Source of the DNA: Gnetum montanum
Lineage: Eukaryota > Streptophyta > Gnetopsida > Gnetales > Gnetaceae
DNA: 64,000 nucleotides
Assembly (NCBI GenBank): GCA_015680685.1
Contig: MNCI01000200.1
Location: 62,001 to 126,000 of the forward strand
Reading direction: 5' to 3'
In this document: positions 22,128 to 34,194 of the stretch, piece after piece
Layout of the letters: each line of letters starts with the position of its first letter
Position numbering within the stretch: the first letter of the stretch is position 1
Made by a program: the position numbers and the translations under genes
Notes under the pieces: model-generated
What the model saw: only the letters and a program-made list of their open reading frames with translations
Told to the model about the DNA's origin: nothing
Databases searched by the model: none

Positions 22128-24648
22128 CTAATTTCCTAGGATGGTTTCCACATGGATCCAATTAGACATAGTGTGAGTAAGAACTATGGTATGGATCCTT
22201 GGTAGAGTTTGTTTTGAATGAGGCCCAAAGGAATTTGATATGGAGGAAGAGGTAGGAGCAAGGTTGTCAACTACAAGTATAGGTAAAGGCTTAGATGGAC
22301 TATGGGGTTGAAAGAAAGGTCTTTTCTTTGATAAGGCATTTGACCCCTCCAATTGATGATTAGGTTACAAATTGACAATCCTCATAGCATTACATTGTTA
22401 CTATTGAGTAGGCAGTTTACCCTACATTGGTGAAGTAGCTAGTAGATATGCAACTAGAGGAGGAGTATGTGTAGGGATAGGAGGAGGATAAGGATAAAAG
22501 ATGGTATCCCTTCTTTCATGTGGCGAATGAGCTTGGTAATAATCTAAAAGGTGGTAGTCAGGCTAGAAATTAGAAATGTGACTGGAGAAGTCATGTGGAG
22601 ACATGGGTTGCTGCATGTGGTAACCATATGGATTAAGCTTCTAGTAAGGGTACTATTATCTTGATAGTGCTAATTGCAGTGGAGCCCCACTTGGATAATA
22701 TGGTTGTTTCTAGTGGAACTGCCTAAGATTACCTTGAGGATAAGGTAACCTTTTGGATGTTTGCCTTTGTGTAAGTTATGGATGTAAGGCAAAAATCCCT
22801 TAGGATGCTCATACTGAGAGACATCACATCCATGATCATCATTTGATTCACTATCTGCAACCTCTTTTATTGCAACAATCTTGCCCTTACCTTTGTAATA
22901 TGCACGTTCAGCTTCTTTGTGCCTCCTATGTTCATGCTCACTAATTTTTTTGTTAGACTCCTCAGAAATTTTGAGAACATCTTGGAATCTACTATCCATT
23001 AAGTTCCTTAATTAGTTAACCTTGGCTATAAGTTTAGATTGGAATTTTTGGATTTGTAAGGATTTCTTATGCACCTCCTCATCAAATACAGACTCATCCT
23101 CATCATCACAAAATCAAGCCTCCCTCTTGCAAATGGAAGGTTCGTGGTTGTATTCTTCTATACTTTCTCTTTTTCTTAGTTCTTCCTCCTCTTTGGTGAC
23201 CTACTCTATTAATCTTTGTATCTAAAGAATAGTTAGTTTTGACAATCATCCTTGAGGATAGACACTAAGGGGTTTTCTCGTTTCATTACGAAGCCCATCT
23301 ACAATGTGGAAAAATTGAACCAATTAAGAACAACCATGGCCAGAACATTTGTGTATCAATGTGTAGTATCATCCAATGGTGGCATCCAAGGGTTAATGTA
23401 TTCCTTGTTTCCACCCTTGAATTTGATTTCTTAAGTTGGACACTTTGGAGTATGTTTGATGCTTATCATTAAACAACTCAAGCATGGTGCTCCATCGTTT
23501 GATAGATTCCAGCTCTAAGGACCAATACTAGCTTTCTACTTCTTTGATAAGTGTCCTAGGAAACAACTTCAATTTTGTCACTTGTTCTTTATGTTTTGCA
23601 AGGAACATGCATCTTGGAAAGCTTGAAGATGATTTTGTGGATCAGAGTTATATCCTCCTTCAAATCAAGAAATATTGTTCATGTCTAACCTTTTGCTATG
23701 ACTATCCTTCACATGCCTTGATGGAATTCTGACTACCTCTATGATGTTAAGAATACTTTGGGTAGCAAATAGAGGCTCATCAAGGCCTTGATTATGGTGC
23801 CTACAATGCCCTCTACTACCCCTTCATTCATGGTGATGTGCCTCTCTTGAACATTTACACCCTTGATCTTATCTATCCTAATGATCCCTTTCATTATTTT
23901 GGTCCTGTTGGTCATTTTGTTCATTTCGATCACCTCCATTATGGTCTTACCCTATGAAATCATGGTTAGAGCCAAAAGAAGAATATGATGAAAAAGGAAA
24001 AAATGAAGGAGAACCAGCACCATCACAATGCCTACTACTACCTCTTTGGAAATTGCAACCACAATCATGATCATGCTTCTTGTCTACATTCTTGTCTTGA
24101 CTTGCCCCTCTAGATCATTTTTTGTCATTGGATCCCTTATTACCAGAATTAGGATTGTGAACTATGGAATGCAAGTTTTGGTTTTGACCTCCATCACTGA
24201 AGTTAAAGAGAGGAGTTTCATTGAATGGAAAGCCCCTAGAAAAGGATTCCCCACTAACTTGTTGGTACAACAGGATTGGAGAATTGTTAAGCCCTTTTCC
24301 CTTTGAAAATTCATAATGTTATTCTAGCTATCGATCTAACAGACATTGTGCTTCAGTGGGATGATAATCCTTAGCATTAGCATCTTCCACAATATACTTC
24401 CCATGATGGTCTTAAGGACCACATCATGCAAGCATTTGGTGGAGCATTGTAGAAATAGATCAATTGGATGATAACACAATGTTGCCCTCCATGTCATGCC
24501 ACCGTAGTTGTTCATCCTAGTGCAAGATGAAGGTGAAGTTTGGTACATACTCATTAAGATGAGAATATACTATTCAATATTATTGAGGCATGGGCTAATA
24601 AGCTTTATCAGACTTGGGTAGCAAACCACTCCTATGAGAAGAAGACAT
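22128..24648 (-). pseudogene. gag: A2 gag and gag-protease linker
   Basis: Start ATG at 24,648 encoding MSSSHRSGLLPKS, same N-terminus as A1 gag; HLNEYVPNFTFILHQDEQL follows, as in A1. The C-terminal part (22,999-22,670) carries a Lys/Glu-rich segment (HEHRRHKEAERAYYKGKGK) before the conserved EHPKGFLPYI. A Ser/Pro-rich linker (22,352-22,128) leads into protease. Stops and at least one frameshift. Confidence 0.78.
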
Positions 24649-24784
24649 TTTTTATTAGATTAGATAAAATGCAGTGTGCTTCTAAATATTATTATAGCAA
24701 TCTTAAGATGTGATCTGATTCTAAGGTTCATTCCAAAAATTTAAATACTTTCAATAGGTCCTAGATAGCACATAAGAAAAAAAA

Positions 24785-24804
24785 AGGTCCCCAGGAACAG
24801 TGCC
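24785..24804 (-). other. A2 primer-binding site (tRNA-Asp-like)
   Basis: Minus strand TGGCACTGTTCCTGGGGACC, one base inside the 5' LTR. Same primer type as A1. Confidence 0.8.
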
Positions 24805-24805
24805 A

Positions 24806-25635
24806 ATGATGAGCGGCGAGGTATCCCTACACCCAACCATATGAATCACTAAGGCATTATGTGTGATCTAGTCAAATTCCATGGACCTATAGTTACCTAG
24901 TGCACTAACTCTTCTAGGAAGTGAAATGGACATTGAGAATGTTTGTTGTCTTCCCAACTACACTTGTGAGGTTCAAGGCTATGGTTTAAGTGTAATTGAG
25001 GTATATGATTTTCCTTTATATTTTATACATTTTTCACCTACAATAAGAATAAAGAGTAGAGTAATTTAAAATCTAATTTGTTATTACCTATCTAACCTAA
25101 CACAAGTAACCACCCCACTTTCCTAAACACATATAGTGCTGCTAGGCTACCAAACGTTAAGAGTTGTTGGGTTACCAAGTACTATATGAATGCTCAAAGT
25201 GGTCATGCTTGTGTTCATTAACAATTGGAAATAAATTGCTTAACTCAAATGCATTTAAGTAAAAAAAAAAGTAAAATTCATTAAAGAAAATATTATTCTA
25301 TTCTCGGTGCTACAATGCTACAAGGATTATCAAAAGAGTTTATTTTATTCCTGTTACACTACTGCACTTAGGTACATCAATGCTTGAACAAAGAACCATG
25401 CACACTTAGACTCCTTCTACAGGCACTCAGAAAATATTCTAACTCCAAGAAAAAGAAATGGCAAGAGCTTTGCTACTTTGACTAGGAAAGCTCAAAAATT
25501 GACTATGAAAACTAAAGCCAAGGTGCAGTATTTATAGCCTTCAAGTATACACCTTGACATCACATACATGATGTCACATCAAGAACTTGACATCGCATAC
25601 ATGACTTGCAGCAGAGGAAAAATAGCAATTCATCA
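24806..25635 (-). repeat. A2 5' LTR (830 bp)
   Basis: Pair of 15,661-16,455, about 35 bp longer. U3 repeats ACATCGCATACATGA near 25,556-25,610. A TATA box (minus-strand GGCTATAAATACTGC) lies near 25,528-25,542. Confidence 0.92.
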
Positions 25636-25640
25636 CTAGT
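25636..25640. repeat. A2 target-site duplication, right copy
   Basis: CTAGT, identical to 15,656-15,660. Confidence 0.9.
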
Positions 25641-25980
25641 GATGACTAGATGGCTCCAAGGCATGTATGAAAGATTAGGACTAGATATCCATCACCATAG
25701 AATAGAATAGATTCATTTACTACTTTTCTTAGAATTAAAAACTATTTTCACTTTACCATATTTTCTAGGATAAATGACCTATCAATGTCAACATATCACA
25801 TACCTCACTATGAGCTAAACCATACATGTAGACTACACTAGCTTCTTGTGGAAAGATAATGGTCTTGAAATTAAACCAATTACTAGCATATTCACATTGT
25901 CTCGTCCATGGATTATGATCTGGTCACGTGAACACCTATGACTTATATGATTTGGTGTTGGATTATTCCTCTAGTCATCA
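25641..25980 (+). repeat. H 3' LTR, right part
   Basis: Continues 15,660 after A2 is removed. Its end, with ACTTATATGATTTGG then CTAGTCATCA, lines up with the A1 LTR end (ATTCGTATGATTGAG ... GCTCATCA). Similarity is weak in the middle, so the assignment rests mainly on position and on the two ends. Confidence 0.55.
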
Positions 25981-26209
25981 GCCTTCATGAACCTTTTATC
26001 ACCTAAGTATCTTAATGACATGCATATTTTTCAAGGTAGACTCTAATCCATCCATCCTTCTTATTAACTTGTCCATCCTCCATCCTTCTTAATTTGATTA
26101 AGTGTACTCTTACCAACCTTTCCATCCTCCATTAGCCTCAATTTGATCTTCCTTTCTATCTCAATATTTCTAATTCTAATTACTCTATCACAACCATGCT
26201 TTGCCAATG

Positions 26210-26470
26210 ACACGAAGATGGTGCTAATATTTCTATCTATTATATCTCGTATCCTTTCTCTGATTATGAAACATCTTGCTTGGGCCTTGTCTTTGAACAT
26301 AAGAAATGGAGATACTACCTACTAGGAGCAAAGGTTCATATCATTTTTTTAAGACAATGTTTTAAGATCTATAGCCACCAACCTGTATGATAATAACCGC
26401 ATGGAAAAATGGAAAACTCTCTTAAGTGAATTTGACTTATCCTTCATTGTCTAATACTAAATTAAGGGAT
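26210..26470 (+). pseudogene. RNH: T3 Gypsy-type RNase H, C-terminal part
   Basis: One frame gives YYISYPFSDYETSCLGLVF, then HKKWRYYLLGAKVHIIF and, after a frame change, EKWKTLLSEFDLSFIV, the end of the Tat RT-RNase H block (expected YYISKTL..E..Y..IEK...AL and the KW...LSEFDI.YV phrase). Stops and one frame change. Confidence 0.62.
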
Positions 26471-26559
26471 AATGCATCATGGATTTTCTTACTTCTACTC
26501 CATTCTCTAAACCATCTATTGTAATCATCTAACCTCTCCCTGAGGAACTAAGTAAGGAA

Positions 26560-26765
26560 TAGATAATTCATCCTCTAACTACAGCATTGAAACATGAGAA
26601 TTTTGGTTTACACTTTTATTTTAATGATGTGCATACAACCAAAGATTCAAGCATATCTTGTGTTCTAAAATTCCAAGGTATGGATATAATTTATCAACCT
26701 TATAAATTTAATTTTCCATGTGTTGTTAATATGGTAGAATATAAACGTCTCTTCATGCAGCCTTA
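26560..26765 (+). pseudogene. T3 archaeal-type RNase H (second RNase H of Tat elements)
   Basis: LHFYFNDVHTTKDSSISCVL corresponds to the LYFDGA...G.G.GVVL start of the extra RNase H, with Asp to Asn, and FPCVVNMVEYKRLFM corresponds to TNN.AEYEAL. This dual RNase H is diagnostic of the Tat lineage. Confidence 0.6.
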
Positions 26766-26774
26766 AACAATTAG

Positions 26775-27141
26775 ATGACACATGAGGATAATGACATCAT
26801 GCATTGTGTTAAGCTAGACACACTTAAGGAAAATCATAAGAAAGTAGTAATTAATATCCAAAATCATCAAGAAGTCATGCACCATCATCATGATAAGCAT
26901 GTTAGGCTTAGATACATCAAGAAAGCTGATCTTGTCCTTAGGCATTTTCCTAATACTAAGATACATCATGATAAGCATGTTAGGCTTAGATACTAAGATG
27001 ACCAAGTTTTCATTGAATTGACAAGGAACCTTCATTGTCATGAAGAGCCTTAGCAACAAAGCATAGCACCTAGCTAATTGAGATAGGAATCAATACTTGA
27101 ACCTTATGAACAAGACATACCTCAAACAATACTACATTTGA
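26775..27141 (+). pseudogene. INT: T3 integrase C-terminus
   Basis: Contains RLRYIKKADLVLRHF, the Tat R.....GDLVLR module, and ends LKQYYI stop (TGA 27,139-27,141), equivalent to LKQYYV stop in O. The zinc and catalytic core domains are deleted. A 78-bp in-frame direct duplication (26,886 and 26,964) repeats the HDKHVRLRY segment. Confidence 0.6.
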
Positions 27142-27436
27142 GGTCCCAAAAAAATTGAAGCACCATCAGGTTTTCTCTAACTATTTTCCCATCTCATCTA
27201 CATTTTATTATACTATTTTTTCTTCTCCTTGCTATCTCAATTTTCTTTTCTCTTTCTCTCTATTTTCTAGTTTTTTTCTTCTATCTCCTTCACCAAGTTT
27301 CATCTATCTCTCCCAATCTCTTCTTATCCCATTCTACTAATTCTTTCTACAACATTCTATGTTGAAAATATTAATCAACAATCTACTGTATGCAGTGAGC
27401 AATGAGTATTCTACCATTTTCAACTTCATGTGGGGG
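27142..27436 (+). other. T3 3' non-coding, pyrimidine-rich
   Basis: No gene. 27,190-27,350 is strongly C/T-rich. It ends in a G-rich run (ATGTGGGGGTG, about 27,429-27,438) that could be a polypurine tract. Confidence 0.45.
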
Positions 27437-29585
27437 TGTGTTGAGTTTGAGTGGCACATGGAGGGAATCAAATCTATAAAGCATCATCAATCATTAGAGC
27501 ATGGGATTTAGCTATGCACTCTTTCTACAACATAATAATTTATTTTGGGTGTATAGGTGATATTCCTCATTTATTTTCCTAATTTTATTATTTTTTCAAT
27601 TTTTCAAGTCTATATTTTATTTTTTCTCTTTCATTTTTTAAATTCTTCCTCTAACTCCCTTTTCTATGTCATTGCCTTTTCTCTGATTAGCATTTTTAGT
27701 GAGAACTGAGTGACCTATTCTATTTCAAAAAAGGTGTGTTAATGGCATGAGTGGGATGTACAAGAGTATCATAAATGACATCCTTTTGGTCATTTTAAGT
27801 GTATGACTTAGTGATGTCCCCTTTTTGTGACATAACATCGTCCTCATAACTGGTGTATGGGCAATAACCTAATATTCTTTCCTTTTCCAGCTTCATTCTT
27901 TCAACTTTTTCTTTTGTAGGTACATTAATTTAACATCTACTCTCTTCTTTATGGATCCTTCTTTGACACCTCAGCAACATCCACCAAGAGGAGGTAATTT
28001 TGTACCCGCATTTTTTCTTTCATTTTGAATCAAAAGTATTCATGCTTTTAACATCCATCCAAAATCATTTGAGCATCAAATCCTCAAAATACATTATCAC
28101 AAGACACATTCTTAGCTCATGGGAACCATTAGGAACCATTTGGATTTGTACTCCATCTTATGAACTTAATTTTCTCCCAAACAATTTCGGACTCAAAATA
28201 TTTTTAAGTGTTGGAGCTAGAGCTCTAGAATCAAGATTTTTCTAAGTGTTGAAGTTGGAGCTCTAAAACCAAAATTTTTTTGAAGTGTCAAAGTTGGCAC
28301 AAGTCAAAATTTTTCTAAGTGTTAAAGCTAAATATTAGAGGAGATGGAATGTCCAATTTGGTTTCCTTTGGTACCATAGCACAAATTGTTCCCAAAGTAG
28401 CCTGGAAAGACATATTTTTGGCCTTCATAGGCATCTAGGAATCATTTGGGATCATATCCCAACTTTTCAGCATTAATTCTAGCAAATTTGAGAAAATCCT
28501 AAACATAGTTAAAATTTTTCTAAATGTTATTGATGTAGCATCAAAATTTTTCTAAGTATGATATGACGTTGGATGTTAAAAGTAAGATTTATGTGGAATG
28601 TCTAAGATCCAGTTAACATTGAATATCAAATGTTAGAATTGATGTCAAAAGAAAAAATAATGCAAGGCATCAAAGCCAAAGGTTAGACTTTCTATTGTTG
28701 AACTTATTTTAGTTCTAAATAACTTGCTAAAATTCCAAGTTTGATTTTAGCAATCCTAAATTAAAATTTTCAACTTTGAGCCTATAAATAGAAGCTTGAA
28801 ACACAAGTTTATGGTTGGATATTTTAATTCAATCCTTTAATATATATTTTTCTCTAGATCTGAGCTTTTTTTATTAGTTTTATCACACATTTTTTTCTCC
28901 CACCATTTGTAGCTTAGCCCTCTATAGGAGGTAAACACTTTACTTTTTCTTCCTTTGTTTTAATCAATATAACTTCCGTGGGATCTTTCCCCACATTAAT
29001 ACAATCTCTCTATTATATTCTTATTTATGCATATTATAGGTTTCATTAATTTTCTCTCTCATTTGTTACATTATTTTCCCATTACGTCAAAATTACAAAG
29101 TTTTCAACATTTTACACTTAGCCAATTTTCAACATTCTGTGCTCAGTCATTCTCTGAAGTAAAAAATTTTCTCATGTCAAAATTATAGTGTTTAAATATT
29201 GTATGTTCTTTATCTATATGTTATACTTAATTTTTATTTCAACATTTACAACTTATTCTACACTTAGTTTATTTTCCAATAATCCATAGTCATTTTTCTA
29301 GTGATTTTACACTTATTTATTTTTGGCATTAAAAACTTCACAAATTTCATTCTTTCCTATTGTTTATGGAATTTGTGCAATAGTATGAGTCTATATTTGA
29401 TTAAAATATTCATCCCCCTTCATTTCATAATCCTTAATTTATGAGGCTTACATCGAGCTAAAGCCCATTAATGACCACACACTAAGTATCTCAACACTTA
29501 GTTCATGGAGGTGTTTTTGTACGTATAAAAAGAATATTTTTGCATGAACAAAAACAATCATATGTCAAGCTTACAACCATGTAGG
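27437..29585 (+). repeat. T3 probable 3' LTR, left part (interrupted by G)
   Basis: Starts near TGTTGAGTTTG after the G-rich run. It contains a TATA box (CCTATAAATAGAAG at about 28,786) and AT-rich transcribed-leader-like sequence after it. A degenerate internal repeat around TTTTTCTAAGTGTT recurs at about 28,200-28,560. No second LTR copy in the window, so both the call and its right end are uncertain. Confidence 0.4.
29581..29585. repeat. G target-site duplication, left copy
   Basis: GTAGG; the right copy (60,472-60,476) is GCAGG, one transition different. Confidence 0.7.
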
Positions 29586-32546
29586 TGTTATTACATTTAC
29601 ACTATTTCGATGAAGCAAATTTTATGAGATAATGTTGGAACTAAATTGCCCAATGTACCTTTTCAATGGTGATTCGAAGATAAAAGTTAAATTATTTATT
29701 TGAAAGGGAAATAGTGAGAAGCATGATGAAGAAATGTGGTAAATGAAAAAAAAATTGAAAAGTGCTCTATATTCAGTTGTGCACATTCTGAGTTTGTGAT
29801 TTTCCCATGTAAAATATGTATAAAGGTGGAGATGAAATTTGGAAAATGATTTGGGAATTGTAAGACAATGTATTTCAATTGTATCACCATTGGTTCTTAC
29901 ATTGTATTAGTATATCAATTTTAGTTTTAGTGGTAAAGTGGATGTTTCAAAAAATGATCAAAAATAAAGTTGATAAACTTGTGCATTCATTTTCCTAGAA
30001 CTTTGCAAGAACTTCTTTGAAAAAATAACAAGTAATTGAATTATGCAAAGATCCATTGTTATGCTATAGACATTGCAATTCATAATTTTGTTCAATCTAC
30101 GATGGCTTCCAAATGGTGGAAAAAAATTAAGTTGTAGTATTATGGATTCCAAACAAAACAAGAGGAAAATATCTAGTTCAAAGGCTTAGCAACATTTGAT
30201 GAATGTTGGCAAAACAAGATCATAATTTCAACATAAAGTAAATAAAATTAACAAGATTCTTGTTAAAGGATGGTTAAAAAATTTAACAAAATTATCTTAA
30301 GAAAACTTCATCATTATTTCGGAAGAGAAACCCTTGCCACAAAAAAAACATGGTAATATGAAGAGTAGCAAGCAAATAAAATTTCAAAAACTTGCAGAAG
30401 AACATAGGCCTTGCAATTCATAAGAAGATCTATATGAAATCAACCTTCTAGAGAAAAAACGAGCATGCCAAATGTACAAGCATAAAAAATTTGGCTCCAC
30501 ATTCAAAATCAAAAGAAGCCCTAAAGCAGTGACTATTATATATTTCAAGAAAGAAAAAAACATAGGTTGAAGAACCCTAAGAAAAGGGTATTTTTCATAG
30601 CAAGTTTCTTCACAAAAGCACCGAAAATTTAATTGGAAGCTCCTCTCCAACTACCCATGCATAAGTTTCACCTCATAGAGGATCACACGACAATAGGGCA
30701 TCGACATAGTGAGAACCAGAGCAGGGTTTGAATTTACAAATTTCTTGTTCACGATGGAGGCTATCATTTTGGAGTCACACCAAGTAGAATAATGAGTATA
30801 GAGACCAAGGAAAACACCAGTGGGAGTACCATGCTTGTAGAACCATAGCAGCAGGATCCAAGAGTGGAAATAGAAAATACAAGATACACAAGAACCACGT
30901 GCGATGGAACTGGCACTGTAGCGAGCATGATAGCCATGAAGCTCAAACAACAATGTGAAGCATACCAAATATGAAACCACATATATTAATGTCACATGGC
31001 CTTAATAACAAATTCATTTAAGCAAAAAAAATCATCACAAACAAAAACTTATGATTTATTCAAATTACAACTAGTAATTTTAAAAAGAGAGGTTTGTGAT
31101 TTGAAAAGAGGAAATTTATAATCATTTGATGAATATAACTTTAATTTCTTTGGAAATTAAAAATTTCCAATGAAAGTTATATCCTTCCATGGAAGTTATA
31201 AATAGATCTCCTTGATATTTGTAAGGTTGTAATTGCTAAGATGACACTTGCCAACTATGGCTTGATTTTCTCATAACGCCCTATAGAAGTTATAACTTCT
31301 TAAGGTAGTTATGAATAAATTCTCTAAATATTTAATATTTTCCTTAACCTTCAATGATGAATGTAACTACCATAACGCTAGTATAAATGTGCTTCAAGAG
31401 TAGGAGAAGATTTTTTTCTGGGAAGAAAACATTGGTAGAAGCAACATTGAATATTGTAAAAGCCTAGATTGCTAAAGATATCAACTTGGCTACTTGGTTT
31501 TAATCCTGTAAGTGCCTTACTTTCCATTTTATTTTAGTTACTTAGCTAATGGTGTAGATAGTAATGTGTTCAGCATTTAATTTTGGGATTTTCTAGATTA
31601 TTCTTAAAGCTCTATTTTGCACAATATTAGACTTCTATTAAGGTTTGCTAAATAAAAGCTTATGTTATAGAAAAGCAGCTTGAGAAATTTAATAGTAATG
31701 TCTTATAGAAATTTCCTATTTGAGTTTAGAGGATCTAGAGAGTCTTTGATACTTTGGCTTGTTTGAAATAGCTTCATTTTTCTAAATTTTATTACCTTAG
31801 AATTCTAATTTAAAAAATTGTCAAAATTTTTCATTAGTTATAGTGTTTGTAACTCTTAACAACTATTGGCTAGCCAAGTAGAAGCTTGTACTTTTGGTTT
31901 ACAAAGTGTTTTGGTAGTGAATAAGATTGTTTTTTATGAATTTTCTTAATTAAGCTTAAAAGGTTTGGGCAATTTGTAATACTTAGATTAAATTGGAATA
32001 GCTTTATTGTGAAGTGTTTCATCATGTTCAATTTATCTTACCTAAATGTTTGAGATTTATAGAAATATGCTTTTCTTTCTTTTCTCTTTTTAAAACTCAC
32101 TGAATCTTGCTCTATTTGTAGTTTTCTTATGGAATTTTCTCTCTGGGGAAAACTAGGAGTAGATTACAAAAAGTTTGTTCAACCATTTTTGTAAAATTTT
32201 ATGTGTTTCAAGTAGTGTACTATAAAGACTATATAGACTATGTGATTTGACAAAATAGGAAACTTTAATAACTCATAGTATTTGACAAAGTTATCCAAAT
32301 TTCTTTTAGGATAGTCATTTACAGTTTCATACATGAACTCAAGCATTTTAACATTCATAATAGCAAGCACATACGTTTAGTTCATTTTATAACCACTGAG
32401 TTTATTTGGAGGTATCTAGACCTTGGTGTTACCAAAAGACCAGCAAGCACCTAAATCCTATTTTAAGGAACACATTAATCTCCTATGATCCCCAAGGTCA
32501 TGAGACTTGGATGTCCAATCATTGGTGTTCCAAATAGCCACCAACA
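29586..32546 (+). repeat. G 5' LTR (2,961 bp)
   Basis: Aligns over its whole length with 57,606-60,471. A TATA-like AGTATAAATGTG lies near 31,380. On the minus strand, 30,995-30,384 carries an open frame also present in the right LTR (58,564-59,061 and neighbours). Confidence 0.88.
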
Positions 32547-32745
32547 GTTCTTTTGGTGCTAGAAGGAGGACAATTTGTCATCTAAGTTCATAAGCCTAAT
32601 AGTTCTAGCATGTCAATAGTTCTTTTGGCATTAGAAGGAGGGTAGAACATTTTTTACCTAAGTTCATTACATTTTAAGAGATTAATAGTCCTAGCACAAC
32701 AATAGTTCTTTTGTTGCTTAGAGGGCTTGAAAGAGAATTAGCTAT
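32541..32745 (+). repeat. G primer-binding site inside a three-copy tandem repeat
   Basis: TGGTGCTAGAAGGAGGAC (32,554-32,571) lies 7 nt inside the LTR end and is the primer site, being nearly identical to that of O. The surrounding unit, starting CAGTTCTTTTGG, is repeated with decay at about 32,614 and 32,699 (period roughly 75-85 bp), so there are three primer-site-like copies. I could not name the tRNA. Confidence 0.65.
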
Positions 32746-32757
32746 TGTTTTGAGTTA

Positions 32758-34190
32758 ATGACCAAACATATTGGAAGTTTAGAAGATTTTGAAAGTCCTA
32801 AAGAATTTTCTAATTATAAGACTGATTATTCATTAGAAAAAGAACAAAAGAAGGTTTTTTAGTTTGGGACAAGTAGTATAGTAAAAACTAAAAGAACGAG
32901 TTCACCTCTTTTGTCTAATTTATTAGTCTATAAGAGAAGGGAAAATAAATATAAGAATTCAACAATCAAAAGGAATTCTAGTAAGATGGAAAATCCACAA
33001 CCAGTTAACCCTTGGCAAAGAGTTACACCATTAGGATTTCAAAACTATAACAATATTCCTAAAAAATCTTACTTAGCCAGAGAATACATCCTCATATTTG
33101 AGTTAGCTTTAGCTCATGCAAATATTCAACATCAAGATAAAGCCTATAGCTTTTTTGTGACAAAATTAAAGGATATGGCTCATATTTGATATTCAAACTT
33201 GTCAAGAAATAGTATCATAAGTTGGGATGATAAGAAATAGTATCAACAACAAATCTACTATGGATTAGTACAAGCTAGCTAAGGAGTTAAAGAGTTAATT
33301 AAATATTTCAACATTAATTTCCAATGAATTTGTGGGCTTTTTCAAAGATAGTATAGACCATTAGATGAAATGGTTAGAGACACCTATCTTAATGCCATAA
33401 ATCCCAATATTTCAATCTAGTTAAGGAGAACTCCAAATTTTCTAACACTAAATGACTATTTTAGGGAAGCTATACAGTTAGAAAAAAAATTGAACTTGAA
33501 TAATGAGAAGATTGTTGCAACTCAAAAAAGAGAAAAAAAAATGATGATTCCTATGCAAGATTTTGCTCAACTTAAAGCATTACTGGGACTAGCTAATACT
33601 AAGATAAAGTAAGAGTCAGAAAGTAGAGAATCTGATAAGGGATAGTTAATGAAAGATTTATCCAACAAAGTAGTGAAGCTAGAAAAATCTTTGGCAAAAG
33701 TTAAAATCAAGGAAGAAAAGAAGAACAGAAAATATAAGTATCAAGATACTAAGTTAGTAGAAGATGAAGAAGAAAATGATTTTATTATGTCTAACTTCCT
33801 TGATATTGAATCAGATAATGAGCTATCTACTATTCATTATACAAGAAAATATTTTTACAATGGATGTAGCGATACCTCTTCTCTATCAAGTTCTGAAGAG
33901 GATATGTCATCAAATGAAGAGTGTAATAACAATGAAGAAAATGGATATAATCTTTGATCAAAAGAAAGATTAACTACTTCCAAGCCTCTAAACATCATTT
34001 TAGATCCATCTACTAAGAGAGGCTTTTGAACCAAGTAGAAGAGAGAAAAATAAAAATAAAGAAGATAAAGTAGAGCAAAGTACTTAAAATCAAACTCTTA
34101 ATAAATGGATAAAGAAACCAAGTTTTTATGGTGATGGAGAATATGATCTATTTGAGGATCTTAAACATGTCAAGGAAAAATTAGCATATA
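32758..34190 (+). pseudogene. gag: G gag
   Basis: First ATG of the frame at 32,758 (MTKHIGSLEDFE). The frame is the same as protease, with stops. Features: NPWQRVTPLGFQNYN, then FELALAHANIQHQ, a EMVRDTYLNAINPNIS segment (about 33,370-33,415), then a Lys/Glu-rich probable coiled coil (33,649-33,760) and a very acidic Ser/Glu/Asn-rich tail (33,760-33,955). No zinc knuckle visible. Assigned as gag by position and by fusion to protease rather than by a clear domain match. Confidence 0.6.
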
Positions 34191-34194
34191 TTAA

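Larger units (their letters stand above)
15661..25635 (-). mobile_element. A2: complete Athila-like element on the minus strand
   Basis: Bounded by a perfect 5-bp target duplication and by two LTRs (15,661-16,455 and 24,806-25,635) that start TGATGA and end TCATCA. Total 9,975 bp. Gag-pol runs on the minus strand from ATG at 24,648 to TAA at 18,487-18,489. Unlike A1, its open pieces fall in all three minus frames, so it has suffered indels as well as stops. LTR divergence is roughly 12% by eye over about 200 bp. Confidence 0.95.
9492..25980 (+). mobile_element. H: degenerate Athila-like element, host of A1 and A2
   Basis: What remains in the window is protease (9,492-9,935), an internal deletion, 3' internal sequence with an extra open region, polypurine tract, and a 3' LTR split by A2. 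Its 5' half lies left of A1, outside the window. After removing A2 (15,661-25,635, plus one CTAGT copy), 15,125-15,660 joins 25,641-25,980 into an LTR of about 880 bp that ends in GTCATCA and follows the A1 LTR in order. The right boundary at 25,980 is set by that alignment and is less certain than the TSD-bounded elements. Confidence 0.72.
25981..29585 (+). mobile_element. T3: Tat-lineage Ty3/Gypsy remnant
   Basis: Contains the ends of pol and a probable start of a 3' LTR. H appears to have inserted into its pol from the left and G into its LTR from the right, making it the oldest layer recognised. Its RT and gag are not in the window. Confidence 0.6.

Noticed and set aside
24028-24306. Open frame of 92 codons on the + strand
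   Set aside because: It lies antisense to A2 gag and its sequence is explained as the complement of a Lys/Asn-rich gag region.
33764-33973. Second-frame reading over the acidic tail of G gag
   Set aside because: Overlaps the frame that is continuous with protease and has no features.
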